NCBI RefSeq assembly: GCF_024506435.1
Contig: NZ_JANIET010000001.1
Span: 2,604,001-2,668,000 of the forward strand
From: Pantoea trifolii
GTDB taxonomy: Bacteria; Pseudomonadota; Gammaproteobacteria; Enterobacterales; Enterobacteriaceae
Reading direction: 5' to 3'
Length of the DNA: 64,000 bases
Below the pieces are notes generated by a model. It had not been told where the DNA came from and did not search any database. It saw only the letters and a program-made list of their open reading frames with translations. Numbering within the stretch: the stretch's first letter is position 1; each line of letters opens with the position of its first letter. Below, piece after piece: positions 17,356 to 25,166 of this stretch. The translations under genes and the position numbers were made by a program.

Positions 17356-18024
17356 TTAGAGTCCAACCACAGCGGGCAGACCGCCGATATCGTTGATTTC
17401 GGTGTATTGATACGCCGGATTGGCGGGATCGTGACCGCGATTAACCCACACCTTGTTTTTGATGCCCATGTCGTAACAGGTCATCAGGTCATAACGCAGG
17501 CTGGAGGAGACATGCAGAATCTCTTCCGGGCCGCAGTTCAGCTTGTCGAGCATGTACTCGAAGCCTTTCATCTGCGGCTTGTAGGCGCCGACTTCTTCGG
17601 CGGTGATGGTCATATGGATTGGCGCGCCCAGACGCGGCACGTGATGCGGGATCAAATCGTTCATCGAGTTAGTGAGCAGCACCAGCGGGAACTCTTTGGC
17701 TACTTTGGCTAAACCGGCGGGCACGTCGGAATGCGGACCCCATGTGGCGCAATCGGTGTAGATAAAGTCGCTGTCCGCCTGGCTCCACGCCACGCCCCAC
17801 TTTTTGCAGGTGCGCTGAATGGCATCGCTGACCACGTCGTAATACGGCTTCCACGCGCCGAGCACTTCGTCAAAACGGTAGCGGGCGAAATCGGTGGTGA
17901 ATGCCAGCATCTCCTGCGCAGAAACACGATCTTTGAAGCAGCGTTCGGCTGCGCCTGCCATGTCAAAATTGATCAGGGTGCCGTAGCAATCAAAAGTGAT
18001 GAATTTCGGTTTAAACAGTGCCAT
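17356..18024 (-). CDS. HAD superfamily protein, 2-haloacid dehalogenase-like
   Basis: A 222-residue HAD hydrolase resembling type II haloacid dehalogenases. Motif I is FDCYGTLIN with the nucleophile Asp12; motif II is LLTNS (Ser120); motif III lysine is in AYKPQMKG (Lys149); the acidic motif is Asp179. In known L-2-haloacid dehalogenases the last motif reads SSNxWD; here it is VSSSLRYD, so the Asn is missing and true dehalogenation is doubtful. A phosphatase or other hydrolase role on a pathway intermediate is more likely. The ATG at 18024 is taken because homology begins there; the frame runs far upstream into the aldehyde dehydrogenase gene in another register. Confidence 0.8.
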   Translation of the reverse strand: MALFKPKFITFDCYGTLINFDMAGAAERCFKDRVSAQEMLAFTTDFARYRFDEVLGAWKPYYDVVSDAIQRTCKKWGVAWSQADSDFIYTDCATWGPHSDVPAGLAKVAKEFPLVLLTNSMNDLIPHHVPRLGAPIHMTITAEEVGAYKPQMKGFEYMLDKLNCGPEEILHVSSSLRYDLMTCYDMGIKNKVWVNRGHDPANPAYQYTEINDIGGLPAVVGL

Positions 18025-18053
18025 GAAGCGACCTCGCGGTTGAGAACACAATA

Positions 18054-19523
18054 TTAGAAATCGATTAACACGCTCTTCTGGCGCTGACAGGCCTGGAATG
18101 CCTGACGTCCCAGATCCTTGCCAATGCCCGAGCCAAGGAAGCCACCGGTTGGAATAATGAAATCGCCGGAGCGGCCATAGCGATTGACCCACACGGTGCC
18201 GGATTCCAGCGCGCGCACCGCACGCAGCGCACGCGGCAGACTCAGCGTATGCACGCCGGCGCACAGGCCGTAGGTTTCGTGTGCCGCCAGCGCCAGCCCT
18301 TCCTCTTCGTCGTCAAACTGTTGCACGGTGAGCACCGGACCAAAAATTTCCTGCTGCACCGCCGGATTATCGTGGGTAACACCGCACAGCAGCGTTGGCT
18401 GCCAGAACCAGCCTTCTGCGGTGTCGGCAAAGCGTTCGCCGCCGACCAGCACTTCCGCGCCCTGTGCTTTGGCATCGGCGATTACTGACGCCACTTTGTT
18501 GCCCTGACGCGCATCGATCAGCGGCGCATAGCGGCTGCTCTCCTGCCAGGTCACGCCCGGACGCGGCTGCTGACAGAGCGCGACCAATCTCTCCAGCAAC
18601 GGCTGCGCAATGCCGCGCTGCACAATCAAACGGGTTCCGGCGACGCACGCCTGACCGCCGTTGGCGGTGAAGCCGCGCAGAATACGCTGCGCTAACACGT
18701 CGATATCACCGGCATCGTCGAACACCAGCTGCGGGCTTTTACCGCCCAGCTCCAGCGTGACCGGTTTCATGCCGTGCTGCGCGATATCGCCCATGATGCG
18801 TGCGCCGGTCAGCGTGGAACCGGTAAAGGAGACTTTGCGCACTAGCGGATGGGTGACCAGCGCGTTGCCAGTTACCGCGCCGCTGCCCTGAACGATATTT
18901 AGTACGCCCGCCGGTAAACCGGCCTGTACCGCCAGTTCGGCCATGCGCACGGTGGAGAACGGCGTCAGCTCCGAAGGTTTCAGCACCACAGCATTTCCTG
19001 CTGCCAGCGCCGGACCACATTTCCATGACGCCATCGACAGCGGGAAATTCCACGGGGTAATTGCGCCGATCACGCCGTACGGCTCAGCAATCAGCATGCC
19101 GAGGCTGCTTTCCTGGGTGGGGAACAGGTCGCCACTGTATTTGTCGGCGCACTCGGCGTAGAAGCGAATGGCTTCGGCGGTGAAGGGAATTTCGTGCTGC
19201 ATCACGTCGCTGATGGGTCGCGTGGAGCCGAGCGATTCAAGCTGCGCCAGTAACGGATCGTTCTCAATCAGGTCGGCCCAGCGACGCATGATTTTGCCGC
19301 GCTCACGCGGCGCACAGGTGCGCCAGCCGCTGGTTTTCAGCGCCTGATGCGCCGTGGTGACGGCGCGATCAACATCTTCAATCTGCGCTTCGGTGAGTTC
19401 GGCATAGACTTTGCCATCGGACGGACGTTTAACGGCAAAACGCGCGCCCGCCGTTTTTAAATGTTGCCCGCCAATATAATGACCGGCAGGAAGTAAAACT
19501 TTTTCAGGGTCGAAACTTAACAT
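18054..19523 (-). CDS. NAD(P)-dependent aldehyde dehydrogenase
   Basis: A 489-residue aldehyde dehydrogenase. Catalytic residues are visible: Asn159 in ITPWNFP, Glu258 in LELGGKSP and the nucleophile Cys293 in GGQACVAGTR. It oxidises an aldehyde to the acid and is the first gene of the operon leading to the HAD protein, amine oxidase and transporter. It resembles PuuC-type and betaine-aldehyde-type enzymes in length but is not close enough by eye to name. Because the puu locus in this window has no puuC, this enzyme may supply that step. The ATG at 19523 has AAGGA upstream; an alternative ATG ten codons earlier lacks one. Confidence 0.9.
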   Translation of the reverse strand: MLSFDPEKVLLPAGHYIGGQHLKTAGARFAVKRPSDGKVYAELTEAQIEDVDRAVTTAHQALKTSGWRTCAPRERGKIMRRWADLIENDPLLAQLESLGSTRPISDVMQHEIPFTAEAIRFYAECADKYSGDLFPTQESSLGMLIAEPYGVIGAITPWNFPLSMASWKCGPALAAGNAVVLKPSELTPFSTVRMAELAVQAGLPAGVLNIVQGSGAVTGNALVTHPLVRKVSFTGSTLTGARIMGDIAQHGMKPVTLELGGKSPQLVFDDAGDIDVLAQRILRGFTANGGQACVAGTRLIVQRGIAQPLLERLVALCQQPRPGVTWQESSRYAPLIDARQGNKVASVIADAKAQGAEVLVGGERFADTAEGWFWQPTLLCGVTHDNPAVQQEIFGPVLTVQQFDDEEEGLALAAHETYGLCAGVHTLSLPRALRAVRALESGTVWVNRYGRSGDFIIPTGGFLGSGIGKDLGRQAFQACQRQKSVLIDF

Positions 19524-19607
19524 GGAAAATTCCTTATTTGTTACACCCATCACAGACGCGCTAATTAACGATTTGCACTGCGTTTTTCTGTCACGCTAAT
19601 AAGCTAA

Positions 19608-19623
19608 TGCAGAAAGTATGCCA
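19608..19623 (-). promoter_or_regulatory. Sigma-54 (-24/-12) promoter of the aldehyde dehydrogenase-transporter operon
   Basis: On the minus strand the site reads TGGCATACTTTCTGCA, with GG and GC separated by the required ten bases and a good match to TGGCAC-N5-TTGCA. The predicted start is about 75 bases before the aldehyde dehydrogenase ATG. An NtrC-like site lies about 185 bp upstream of that start. Confidence 0.6.
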
Positions 19624-19773
19624 GCCCGGTAAAAAATAAAAATGCGTAAAAAACAGCGCAAAAAAATTTTCTGCCGTATTGGTGAGCGAAATTTTGCGGA
19701 ATTGCCGAAGGAATAAACAGATGATTTACTTCACAAAATATGTGCGTCGCGACGGTGCAATGCGCATGAAACT

Positions 19774-19790
19774 TGCACTAAAACGGTGAT
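19774..19790. promoter_or_regulatory. NtrC-like enhancer site
   Basis: TGCACT-AAAA-CGGTGAT resembles the NtrC consensus TGCACC-N4-TGGTGCA with the 5' half intact and the 3' half degenerate. A further GGTGCA half-site lies about 20 bp to its left (near 19754). Its distance from the sigma-54 promoter is right for an enhancer. Confidence 0.4.
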
Positions 19791-19821
19791 AGGCGGCAAA
19801 GTATGACGCGACGCACAAAAT

Positions 19822-19861
19822 AAACAGCGCCGCAAACCTGAGGGTTGCGGCGCTGTTTTTT
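19822..19861. terminator. Bidirectional terminator downstream of gabD
   Basis: A 14 bp perfect stem (AAACAGCGCCGCAA / TTGCGGCGCTGTTT) with a 9-base loop, ending in T-rich runs on both strands. It lies about 45 bp past the gabD stop and upstream of the aldehyde dehydrogenase promoter, so it should insulate the two transcription units. The rest of the 383 bp gap 19524-19906 holds the sigma-54 promoter, the NtrC-like site and one REP-like element. Confidence 0.85.
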
Positions 19862-19864
19862 GGC

Positions 19865-19889
19865 GGTCGCCATTAATGGCGACCCTACA
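19865..19889. repeat. REP-like palindromic element (family 1)
   Basis: One copy, GGTCGCCATTAATGGCGACC with CCTACA tail, between the bidirectional terminator and the gabD stop codon. Confidence 0.85.
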
Positions 19890-19906
19890 AATAGGGCGAG
19901 TTAAAA

Positions 19907-21364
19907 TTAAAGACTGCCAATATGAAACGTCTTCTGTTCTAAATACTCTTCAATACCGTAACGCGATCCTTCCCGACCTAACCCGGATAATTTAATTCCG
20001 CCAAAGGGTGCGGCGTCTAATGAAATTGCACCGGTATTAAATCCGACCATGCCAAATTCTAATGATTCTGCCACGCGCCATGCCCGGCGAATATTCTCGG
20101 TAAAGAAATAAGCTCCAAGTCCATAAGGCGTGTCATTCGCCATGCGGATCGCCTCTTCTTCCGTGTCGAAGACAAACAGCGGTGCTACCGGGCCGAAGGT
20201 TTCTTCATGTGCAATACGCATGCTGCTAGTCACATTGCCCAACACGGTGGGCTCGACAAAGGTGCCGTTTGGCGCGCTGATGCCGCCGCGCAACAAGGTC
20301 GCGCCCTGGCTGAGTGCATCGTCGATATGGCTGTTAACTTTCTCGACGGCGCGGTCGTTGATCAGCGGCCCTATGGTGCTTTCCGGCGAAAATCCGTCAC
20401 CGACTTTCAGCGCGGATACCGCCTCCAGCAGGCGTTCACTGAAGCGCTCATAGATGCCGCGTTGCACCAGAATGCGGTTGGCGCAGACGCAGGTTTGTCC
20501 GGCGTTGCGGAATTTACTCGCCATCACGCCGGGAATGGTCACATCGAGCTCGGCATCATCAAAAACAATGAGCGGCGCGTTGCCGCCAAGTTCCAGGCTC
20601 AGGCGCTTGATGCTGTCGGCACTCTGCTGCATCAACAGCTGGCCGACGCGGGTGGAACCGGTAAAGGAGATTTTGCGCACCGTGCGGCTGGCGGTCAGCG
20701 TGCTGCCAATCTCGGTCGGCAAGCCAGTCAACACTTGCAACACACCGCTGGGGAAACCGGCGCGTTCGGCCAACACCGCCAGCGCTAATGCCGACAGCGG
20801 CGTTAACTCCGACGGCTTAACGATAATCGGGCAACCTGCGGCCAGCGCGGGCGCGACTTTGCGGGTGATCATCGCAATCGGGAAGTTCCACGGCGTGATT
20901 GCTGCCGCCACGCCAACCGGCTGCTTGAGTACCAGAATACGGCGATCGTCGCTCGGCGCGGGAATGGTGTCACCGTAGATACGGCGCGCCTCTTCAGCGA
21001 ACCATTTCACGAAACTGGCGCCGTACAGCACTTCGCCTTTGGCTTCCGCCAGCGGTTTGCCCTGCTCGGCGGTCATGATGATCGCCAGATCGTCGGCATT
21101 ATCGATAATCAGCTGATGCCATTTTTCCAGCAGCGCGGCGCGCGTGCCGTTGGGGGTTTTGCCCCAGCTGACGCGCACCGACTCAGCATAATCTATCGCC
21201 TGCTCGGTTTCCGCCGCACCCAATGCCGGAATGGTGGCAATCGGCTGCTGCGTGCCGGGATCGATCACCTCAAGCGTTGCGCCCTGATGCGCATCCTGCC
21301 AGCGACCGCCAAACAGCGCCTGCTGGCGCAGTAATTCCGTATCTTTCAGTTGAATTCGCGACAT
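19907..21364 (-). CDS. gabD: Succinate-semialdehyde dehydrogenase (NADP+)
   Basis: A 485-residue aldehyde dehydrogenase with the GabD hallmarks: Asn160 in ITPWNFPIAMITRK, Glu258 in LELGGNAP, and the catalytic Cys292 in NAGQTCVCANR with the neighbouring Cys294 seen in GabD enzymes. It would oxidise succinate semialdehyde to succinate, finishing GABA breakdown started by the transaminase at 6250-7566. The ATG at 21364 follows AGGGG; the longer frame to 21622 overlaps cbl and has no ribosome site. It is a separate unit from the downstream operon, being divided from it by a strong terminator. Confidence 0.92.
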   Translation of the reverse strand: MSRIQLKDTELLRQQALFGGRWQDAHQGATLEVIDPGTQQPIATIPALGAAETEQAIDYAESVRVSWGKTPNGTRAALLEKWHQLIIDNADDLAIIMTAEQGKPLAEAKGEVLYGASFVKWFAEEARRIYGDTIPAPSDDRRILVLKQPVGVAAAITPWNFPIAMITRKVAPALAAGCPIIVKPSELTPLSALALAVLAERAGFPSGVLQVLTGLPTEIGSTLTASRTVRKISFTGSTRVGQLLMQQSADSIKRLSLELGGNAPLIVFDDAELDVTIPGVMASKFRNAGQTCVCANRILVQRGIYERFSERLLEAVSALKVGDGFSPESTIGPLINDRAVEKVNSHIDDALSQGATLLRGGISAPNGTFVEPTVLGNVTSSMRIAHEETFGPVAPLFVFDTEEEAIRMANDTPYGLGAYFFTENIRRAWRVAESLEFGMVGFNTGAISLDAAPFGGIKLSGLGREGSRYGIEEYLEQKTFHIGSL

Positions 21365-21494
21365 GACAATCCCCTGTATCTTCGTCATTTCACTGTAACG
21401 TGACGCAACAGCGCAGGATATTTTTCTGGCAGAGGGAATTTGTGTCGGTGTCTGTTTTGCGGCGGGAAAAGAAATTTTATGCTGTGTGGGGGAA

Positions 21495-21514
21495 GGTCGC
21501 CATAAATGGCGACC
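21495..21514. repeat. REP-like palindromic element (family 1)
   Basis: The 20-base core GGTCGCCATAAATGGCGACC without the CCTAC tail, lying between the cbl stop codon and gabD. Confidence 0.8.
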
Positions 21515-21524
21515 GAAAAAAACA

Positions 21525-22484
21525 TTAAATCTGAAAGTCGATGGCCGGTTCGTTTTCGGTCTCGTAGGAGAGCGCCTGACGCTTAATCTCTTCCAGCGAC
21601 AGGTTGGCATTACACAGCTCAAGGAACTGCCAAACGTAATTGCGCTGCAACTGACCGCGTTTCAGGCCGAGCCACACAGTGTTGGCATCGAACAGATGAT
21701 GGGTGTCGATTTTGACCAGATCTTCGCCTTCATAAATATCACACGCCTGATCGGCCAGAATCCCCACGCCCAAACCAAGCTCGACATAGGTTTTTACCAC
21801 ATCCGAATCCTGTGCGCTGAGCACGATATCCGGTCTCAGTCCTGCCGCCTGGAACGCACGATCGACCCGCGAACGGCCGGTAATGCCCTGACGATAGGTG
21901 ATCAGCGGATAGCGGCTAAGGCTGGCGAGTGTCACCGGCTGATGCTGCAACAGCTCATGATCGTGCGGCACTAAAAGTGAGTGATGCCAGCTGAACCACG
22001 GGAACGCCGCGAGACTGCTGTTATTCACCAACTGCTCGGAGGCGATGCCGATGTCGGCTTCACCCGCCAGCAGCATGGCGACGATCTCCTGTGGCGATCC
22101 CTGATTCAGTTCGAGACGTACGTTGGGATAGAGTTGACGAAACGCTTTGATCACGCGCGGCAGGCTGTAACGCGCCTGCGTGTGCGTGGTGGCGATGGTC
22201 AGCACACCGCTGGTCTCATTGGTAAACACATCCGCTAAGCGGCGAACTTTGCCCGCTTCATCAAGGATGCGCTCAGCAATGGTCAACAGCGCCTTGCCCG
22301 GTTCGGTCATGCCTAACAGTCGCTTGCCACGACGAATAAAAATTTCTACGCCCAGTTCATCTTCCAGATCGCGAATATGGCGGCTCACTCCTGATTGGGA
22401 GGTAAACAATGTATTCGCCACTTCGGTCAGGTTGAACTCGCAACGGGCTGCTTCACGTATAATTTTAAGTTGCTGGAAATTCAC
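21525..22484 (-). CDS. cbl: LysR-type regulator Cbl (CysB-like)
   Basis: A 319-residue LysR regulator. The N-terminus MNFQQLKIIREAARCEFNLT and the HTH text NTLFTSQSGVSRHIRDLEDE match E. coli Cbl closely, as do VWLGLKRGQLQRNYVWQFLELCNA and the C-terminal IDFQI. In E. coli Cbl activates sulfonate use genes (ssuEADCB, tauABCD) under sulfate limitation, in response to adenosine 5'-phosphosulfate. It lies directly after nac on the same strand, as in E. coli, and in that species cbl can be read from the nac side. Here a ~130 bp double-hairpin repeat sits between nac and cbl and may limit read-through. Confidence 0.95.
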   Translation of the reverse strand: MNFQQLKIIREAARCEFNLTEVANTLFTSQSGVSRHIRDLEDELGVEIFIRRGKRLLGMTEPGKALLTIAERILDEAGKVRRLADVFTNETSGVLTIATTHTQARYSLPRVIKAFRQLYPNVRLELNQGSPQEIVAMLLAGEADIGIASEQLVNNSSLAAFPWFSWHHSLLVPHDHELLQHQPVTLASLSRYPLITYRQGITGRSRVDRAFQAAGLRPDIVLSAQDSDVVKTYVELGLGVGILADQACDIYEGEDLVKIDTHHLFDANTVWLGLKRGQLQRNYVWQFLELCNANLSLEEIKRQALSYETENEPAIDFQI

Positions 22485-22604
22485 GCCCTTTTCTCCTGAT
22501 TCCTGCCCCTGTTTCGTCCATGTTATGAAGTTGGCGTCATCGCAACAAATAATAAAAAACGGTGTGTTATGCGGAATAGTAATAAGGGAGGGGTTTGAAG
22601 GATG

Positions 22605-22736
22605 CCCTCACCCCAGCCCTCTCCCGCAAGCGGGCGAGGGAGTTGATCGAGCGGCTGGATGGTGAGGTGATAATAGTGCTACGTGAGGGCTGGATCGATC
22701 CCCTCTCCCGCGCGCGGGAGAGGGTTAGGGTGAGGG
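22605..22736. repeat. Double-hairpin repeat flanked by CCCTCACCC arms (family 2)
   Basis: Outer arms CCCTCACCCC and GGGTGAGGG enclose two internal hairpins of the type CTCTCCCGC-GCGGGxGAGGG. This is the longest of four copies and lies between nac and cbl. Confidence 0.8.
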
Positions 22737-22752
22737 AAAAAGCACGTTTAAC

Positions 22753-23670
22753 TCATCCCACCAACATCAATTCACGATCCTCTACCGCTGGCTTATTCAC
22801 GAGCGACAGCAGAATATTCTTCACCGCCTGCGCCGATGGCGACAGCGGCAGACGCGCCGAGATGTTCAGCGACAGCGGCAGATTCAGCGATGGACTGTTA
22901 ATCCGCGCCATCCACGCATGGGTGGAACTCACCAGCGCACGCGCCGCAGATTCTGGCAGCACCGTGACGCCCATGCCGCTGGATACCGCCGCCGTCAGCG
23001 TGGAGATCGATTCGATTTCGCCGATGATGCGTGCGCTTAAACGACGCAGCGAGAACGCTTCATCGACACGTTTACGCACCGCGCTGTAGTCGCGTGGCAG
23101 GAACAGGCTCATCTGCGCCACGTCCGCCAGATCGACAGTCGACCCCGGACATGCCGTAGCGCCCACCAGATAGAGCTCTTCTTTCATGAGGGGAATGCTG
23201 TTGATGCCCGCTGTTGGCGCACGATCGTACAGCACCGCCATGTCCAGCTGGCCGTTCATCACTTTTTCATTCAGCGAGGTGCCGCTGTTTTCATGCAGAT
23301 ACACCAGCACATCCGGGAACTGCTCACGCACCGTCTGCAACAGCGGCATGGTAAGCGAGGATGCGGCAGTGCCCGGCGCTAAACCAATGGAAACCTGGCC
23401 GTTCAGTGCCTGGCCGGCGTTGATGACTGCCGTTTGCGCCTGTTCACACTGGCGCAGAATGGTGCGGGCGTGGGCATACAGAATTTTACCGGCTTCAGTC
23501 GGCGTCACGCCGCGCTTGGTGCGGATCAGCAATTGCTGATCGAGTTCATTTTCCAGCGTAGCGACCTGCTGGCTAAGCGCAGGCTGCGCGATGTGCAGCA
23601 CTTCTGCTGCCTGAGTCAGGCTGCCGATATCGACGATTTTTACAAAATACTTGAGTCGTCTTAAATTCAT
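22753..23670 (-). CDS. nac: Nitrogen assimilation control regulator Nac (LysR type)
   Basis: A 305-residue LysR regulator matching E. coli and Klebsiella Nac through the HTH (RLKYFVKIVDIGSLTQAAEV, then LHIAQPALSQQVATLENEL) and the effector domain (LFLPRDYSA, ESISTLTAAVSSGMGVTVLPESAARAL). Nac is made under nitrogen limitation and couples NtrC/sigma-54 control to sigma-70 promoters of genes for poor nitrogen sources. A GGAGG ribosome site precedes the ATG. The promoter shows both a -24/-12 element and an NtrC-type site. Its presence within a window rich in amine and amide catabolism genes makes these genes possible Nac targets. Confidence 0.96.
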   Translation of the reverse strand: MNLRRLKYFVKIVDIGSLTQAAEVLHIAQPALSQQVATLENELDQQLLIRTKRGVTPTEAGKILYAHARTILRQCEQAQTAVINAGQALNGQVSIGLAPGTAASSLTMPLLQTVREQFPDVLVYLHENSGTSLNEKVMNGQLDMAVLYDRAPTAGINSIPLMKEELYLVGATACPGSTVDLADVAQMSLFLPRDYSAVRKRVDEAFSLRRLSARIIGEIESISTLTAAVSSGMGVTVLPESAARALVSSTHAWMARINSPSLNLPLSLNISARLPLSPSAQAVKNILLSLVNKPAVEDRELMLVG

Positions 23671-23737
23671 GTTGCCTCCGTCAATCCCCGAATACCCAGG
23701 TTGGGCGTCTCAGCCTGCTGGCTTGTGGAAATGAAGT

Positions 23738-23753
23738 TGCAATATGCAGGCCA
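23738..23753 (-). promoter_or_regulatory. Sigma-54 promoter of nac
   Basis: The minus strand reads TGGCCTGCATATTGCA: GG and GC are ten bases apart and the TTGCA half is perfect. The expected start lies about 57 bases before the nac ATG. This agrees with the known sigma-54 dependence of nac. Confidence 0.8.
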
Positions 23754-23882
23754 GGTTTGTTCGCGATGCAAAATTGCCTTGCCGGATTTATCCTAATGGC
23801 ACGGAAAATAAGCGTTTGTGATTACCTCGAAGGAGTTAATAAGCGCGAGCGATGACGCAAAAAGAGTAAGAATCAAACGAAT

Positions 23883-23899
23883 TGCACTGCAATGGGGCA
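23883..23899. promoter_or_regulatory. NtrC enhancer site of nac
   Basis: TGCACT-GCAA-TGGGGCA matches TGCACY-N4-TGGTGCA with a single change. Its centre is about 160 bp upstream of the predicted nac start. The remaining sequence of the 450 bp gap 23671-24120 shows no gene, only the family 2 repeat near 24059. Confidence 0.65.
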
Positions 23900-24058
23900 G
23901 GAAATGCGAGTCAGGCGTGCAAAAAAGTGATGACCGGATGAGTTGGTTTGGTGCAGATAACGCAGAAAATGAGCAGAAACAGCGGGAATGAAACAAATGC
24001 GCGGAAAAGAACGGGTTTAACCAGTTGGAAAACTTATGTGGGTGGCGGTGCGCGTTGT

Positions 24059-24095
24059 CCCTCACCCTAACCCTCTCCCGCATGCGGGAGAGGGA
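24059..24095. repeat. Single-hairpin copy of the CCCTCACCC repeat (family 2)
   Basis: A short copy with CCCTCACCCTAACCCTCTCCC and the hairpin CTCTCCCGCATGCGGGAGAG, lying 25 bp beyond the stop codon of the sugar permease gene, where it may act as the operon 3' end. Confidence 0.75.
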
Positions 24096-24120
24096 ACTGA
24101 CCGTGCAAACAATTACATGA

Positions 24121-25152
24121 TTATCTTTTTTTACGGTTGCGATGCATATCGATTGAGACCGCTGCCACGATGATGATGCCTTTAATGATGTCCTGCACAT
24201 AAGCATCCACACCGACAAAGGTGAAGCCGCTCTTGATCAGGCCAAGAATCACCGCACCAATCAGCGTACCGGTAATGCGTCCTACGCCGCCCATCAGGCT
24301 GCTGCCGCCGATAACGGCTGCGGCGATAGCATCCAGTTCGTACGCCATCCCCATGCTTGACTGACCGCTACTGACACGCGCCGCCAGCACCACGCCCGCC
24401 AGGCCTGAGAGCGCACCGGCAATGGTGTAGACGATGATCAGATACTTATTAACGTTGATACCGGACACCTTGGCGGAGGTCATGTTGCCGCCAATCGCAT
24501 AGACATATTTACCGTAGCGGGTATGTTTCAGCGCGATGTGGAACAGGAATGCCACCACGAGGAAGATAATTACCGGCATCGCGCCCTGGCCGATGGAGGT
24601 GAAGCCATCTGACAGGAAGCTGATTGGGTTACCCTGCGTGTAGTACTGCGCCAGACCGCGTGCCGACACCATCATGCCGAGCGTGGCGATGAACGGAGGA
24701 ATACCGGTTTTGGTGATTAACACGCCGTTCATCACGCCGCACAGCAGCCCGACGCCGATCCCGGCGACGATGGGTATCACCGCCGGCAGGTTGACCAGCG
24801 ACGGATACATCGGCGACAGGCTGTCTGAGGTTTGCGCCAGACTGGCCGCCACAACTGCGGTTAAGGCGATAACCGAACCGGATGACAGGTCGATACCGGT
24901 GGTGATAATGACCTGGGTCACGCCCACCGCGATGATACCGATGATCGCGACCTGCAGAATAATCAGCACTAAACGGTTGGTGTTCATCAGGAAAGATTGG
25001 TCACGTACGTACCAACCGGCAATTTCGAAAATCAGGGCAATGCCCACCATCACGACAAAAATCCCGGTGTCTTTTGGCAGCTTGTGACGCAAGTTGCTGA
25101 AGAAGGAACTCTGATCTGCGGCCTGCGGGGCCGTAATTTTTACGTTACTCAT
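24121..25152 (-). CDS. Sugar-type ABC transporter permease (RbsC family)
   Basis: A 343-residue polytopic membrane protein of the ribose/galactose/inositol permease family. Signature text includes VGVTQVIITTGIDLSSGSV, the glycine-rich LGMMVSARGLAQY and DAIAAAVIGGSSLMGGVGRITGTLIGA. It forms the channel of an importer with the ATPase and binding protein upstream. The start is set at ATG 25152; a GTG at 25170 overlapping the ATPase stop is an alternative. Substrate is not decided by this subunit. Confidence 0.92.
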   Translation of the reverse strand: MSNVKITAPQAADQSSFFSNLRHKLPKDTGIFVVMVGIALIFEIAGWYVRDQSFLMNTNRLVLIILQVAIIGIIAVGVTQVIITTGIDLSSGSVIALTAVVAASLAQTSDSLSPMYPSLVNLPAVIPIVAGIGVGLLCGVMNGVLITKTGIPPFIATLGMMVSARGLAQYYTQGNPISFLSDGFTSIGQGAMPVIIFLVVAFLFHIALKHTRYGKYVYAIGGNMTSAKVSGINVNKYLIIVYTIAGALSGLAGVVLAARVSSGQSSMGMAYELDAIAAAVIGGSSLMGGVGRITGTLIGAVILGLIKSGFTFVGVDAYVQDIIKGIIIVAAVSIDMHRNRKKR

Positions 25153-25166
25153 AGATGTCTCACGCC

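Noticed and set aside
17356..18264. Longer form of the HAD protein starting at 18264
   Set aside because: The extra 80 residues are the aldehyde dehydrogenase gene read in another frame; family homology and a ribosome site support the ATG at 18024.
23793..24218. A 141-codon minus-strand frame past the sugar permease
   Set aside because: It overlaps the permease 3' end, contains the family 2 repeat and shows no family motif or ribosome site.
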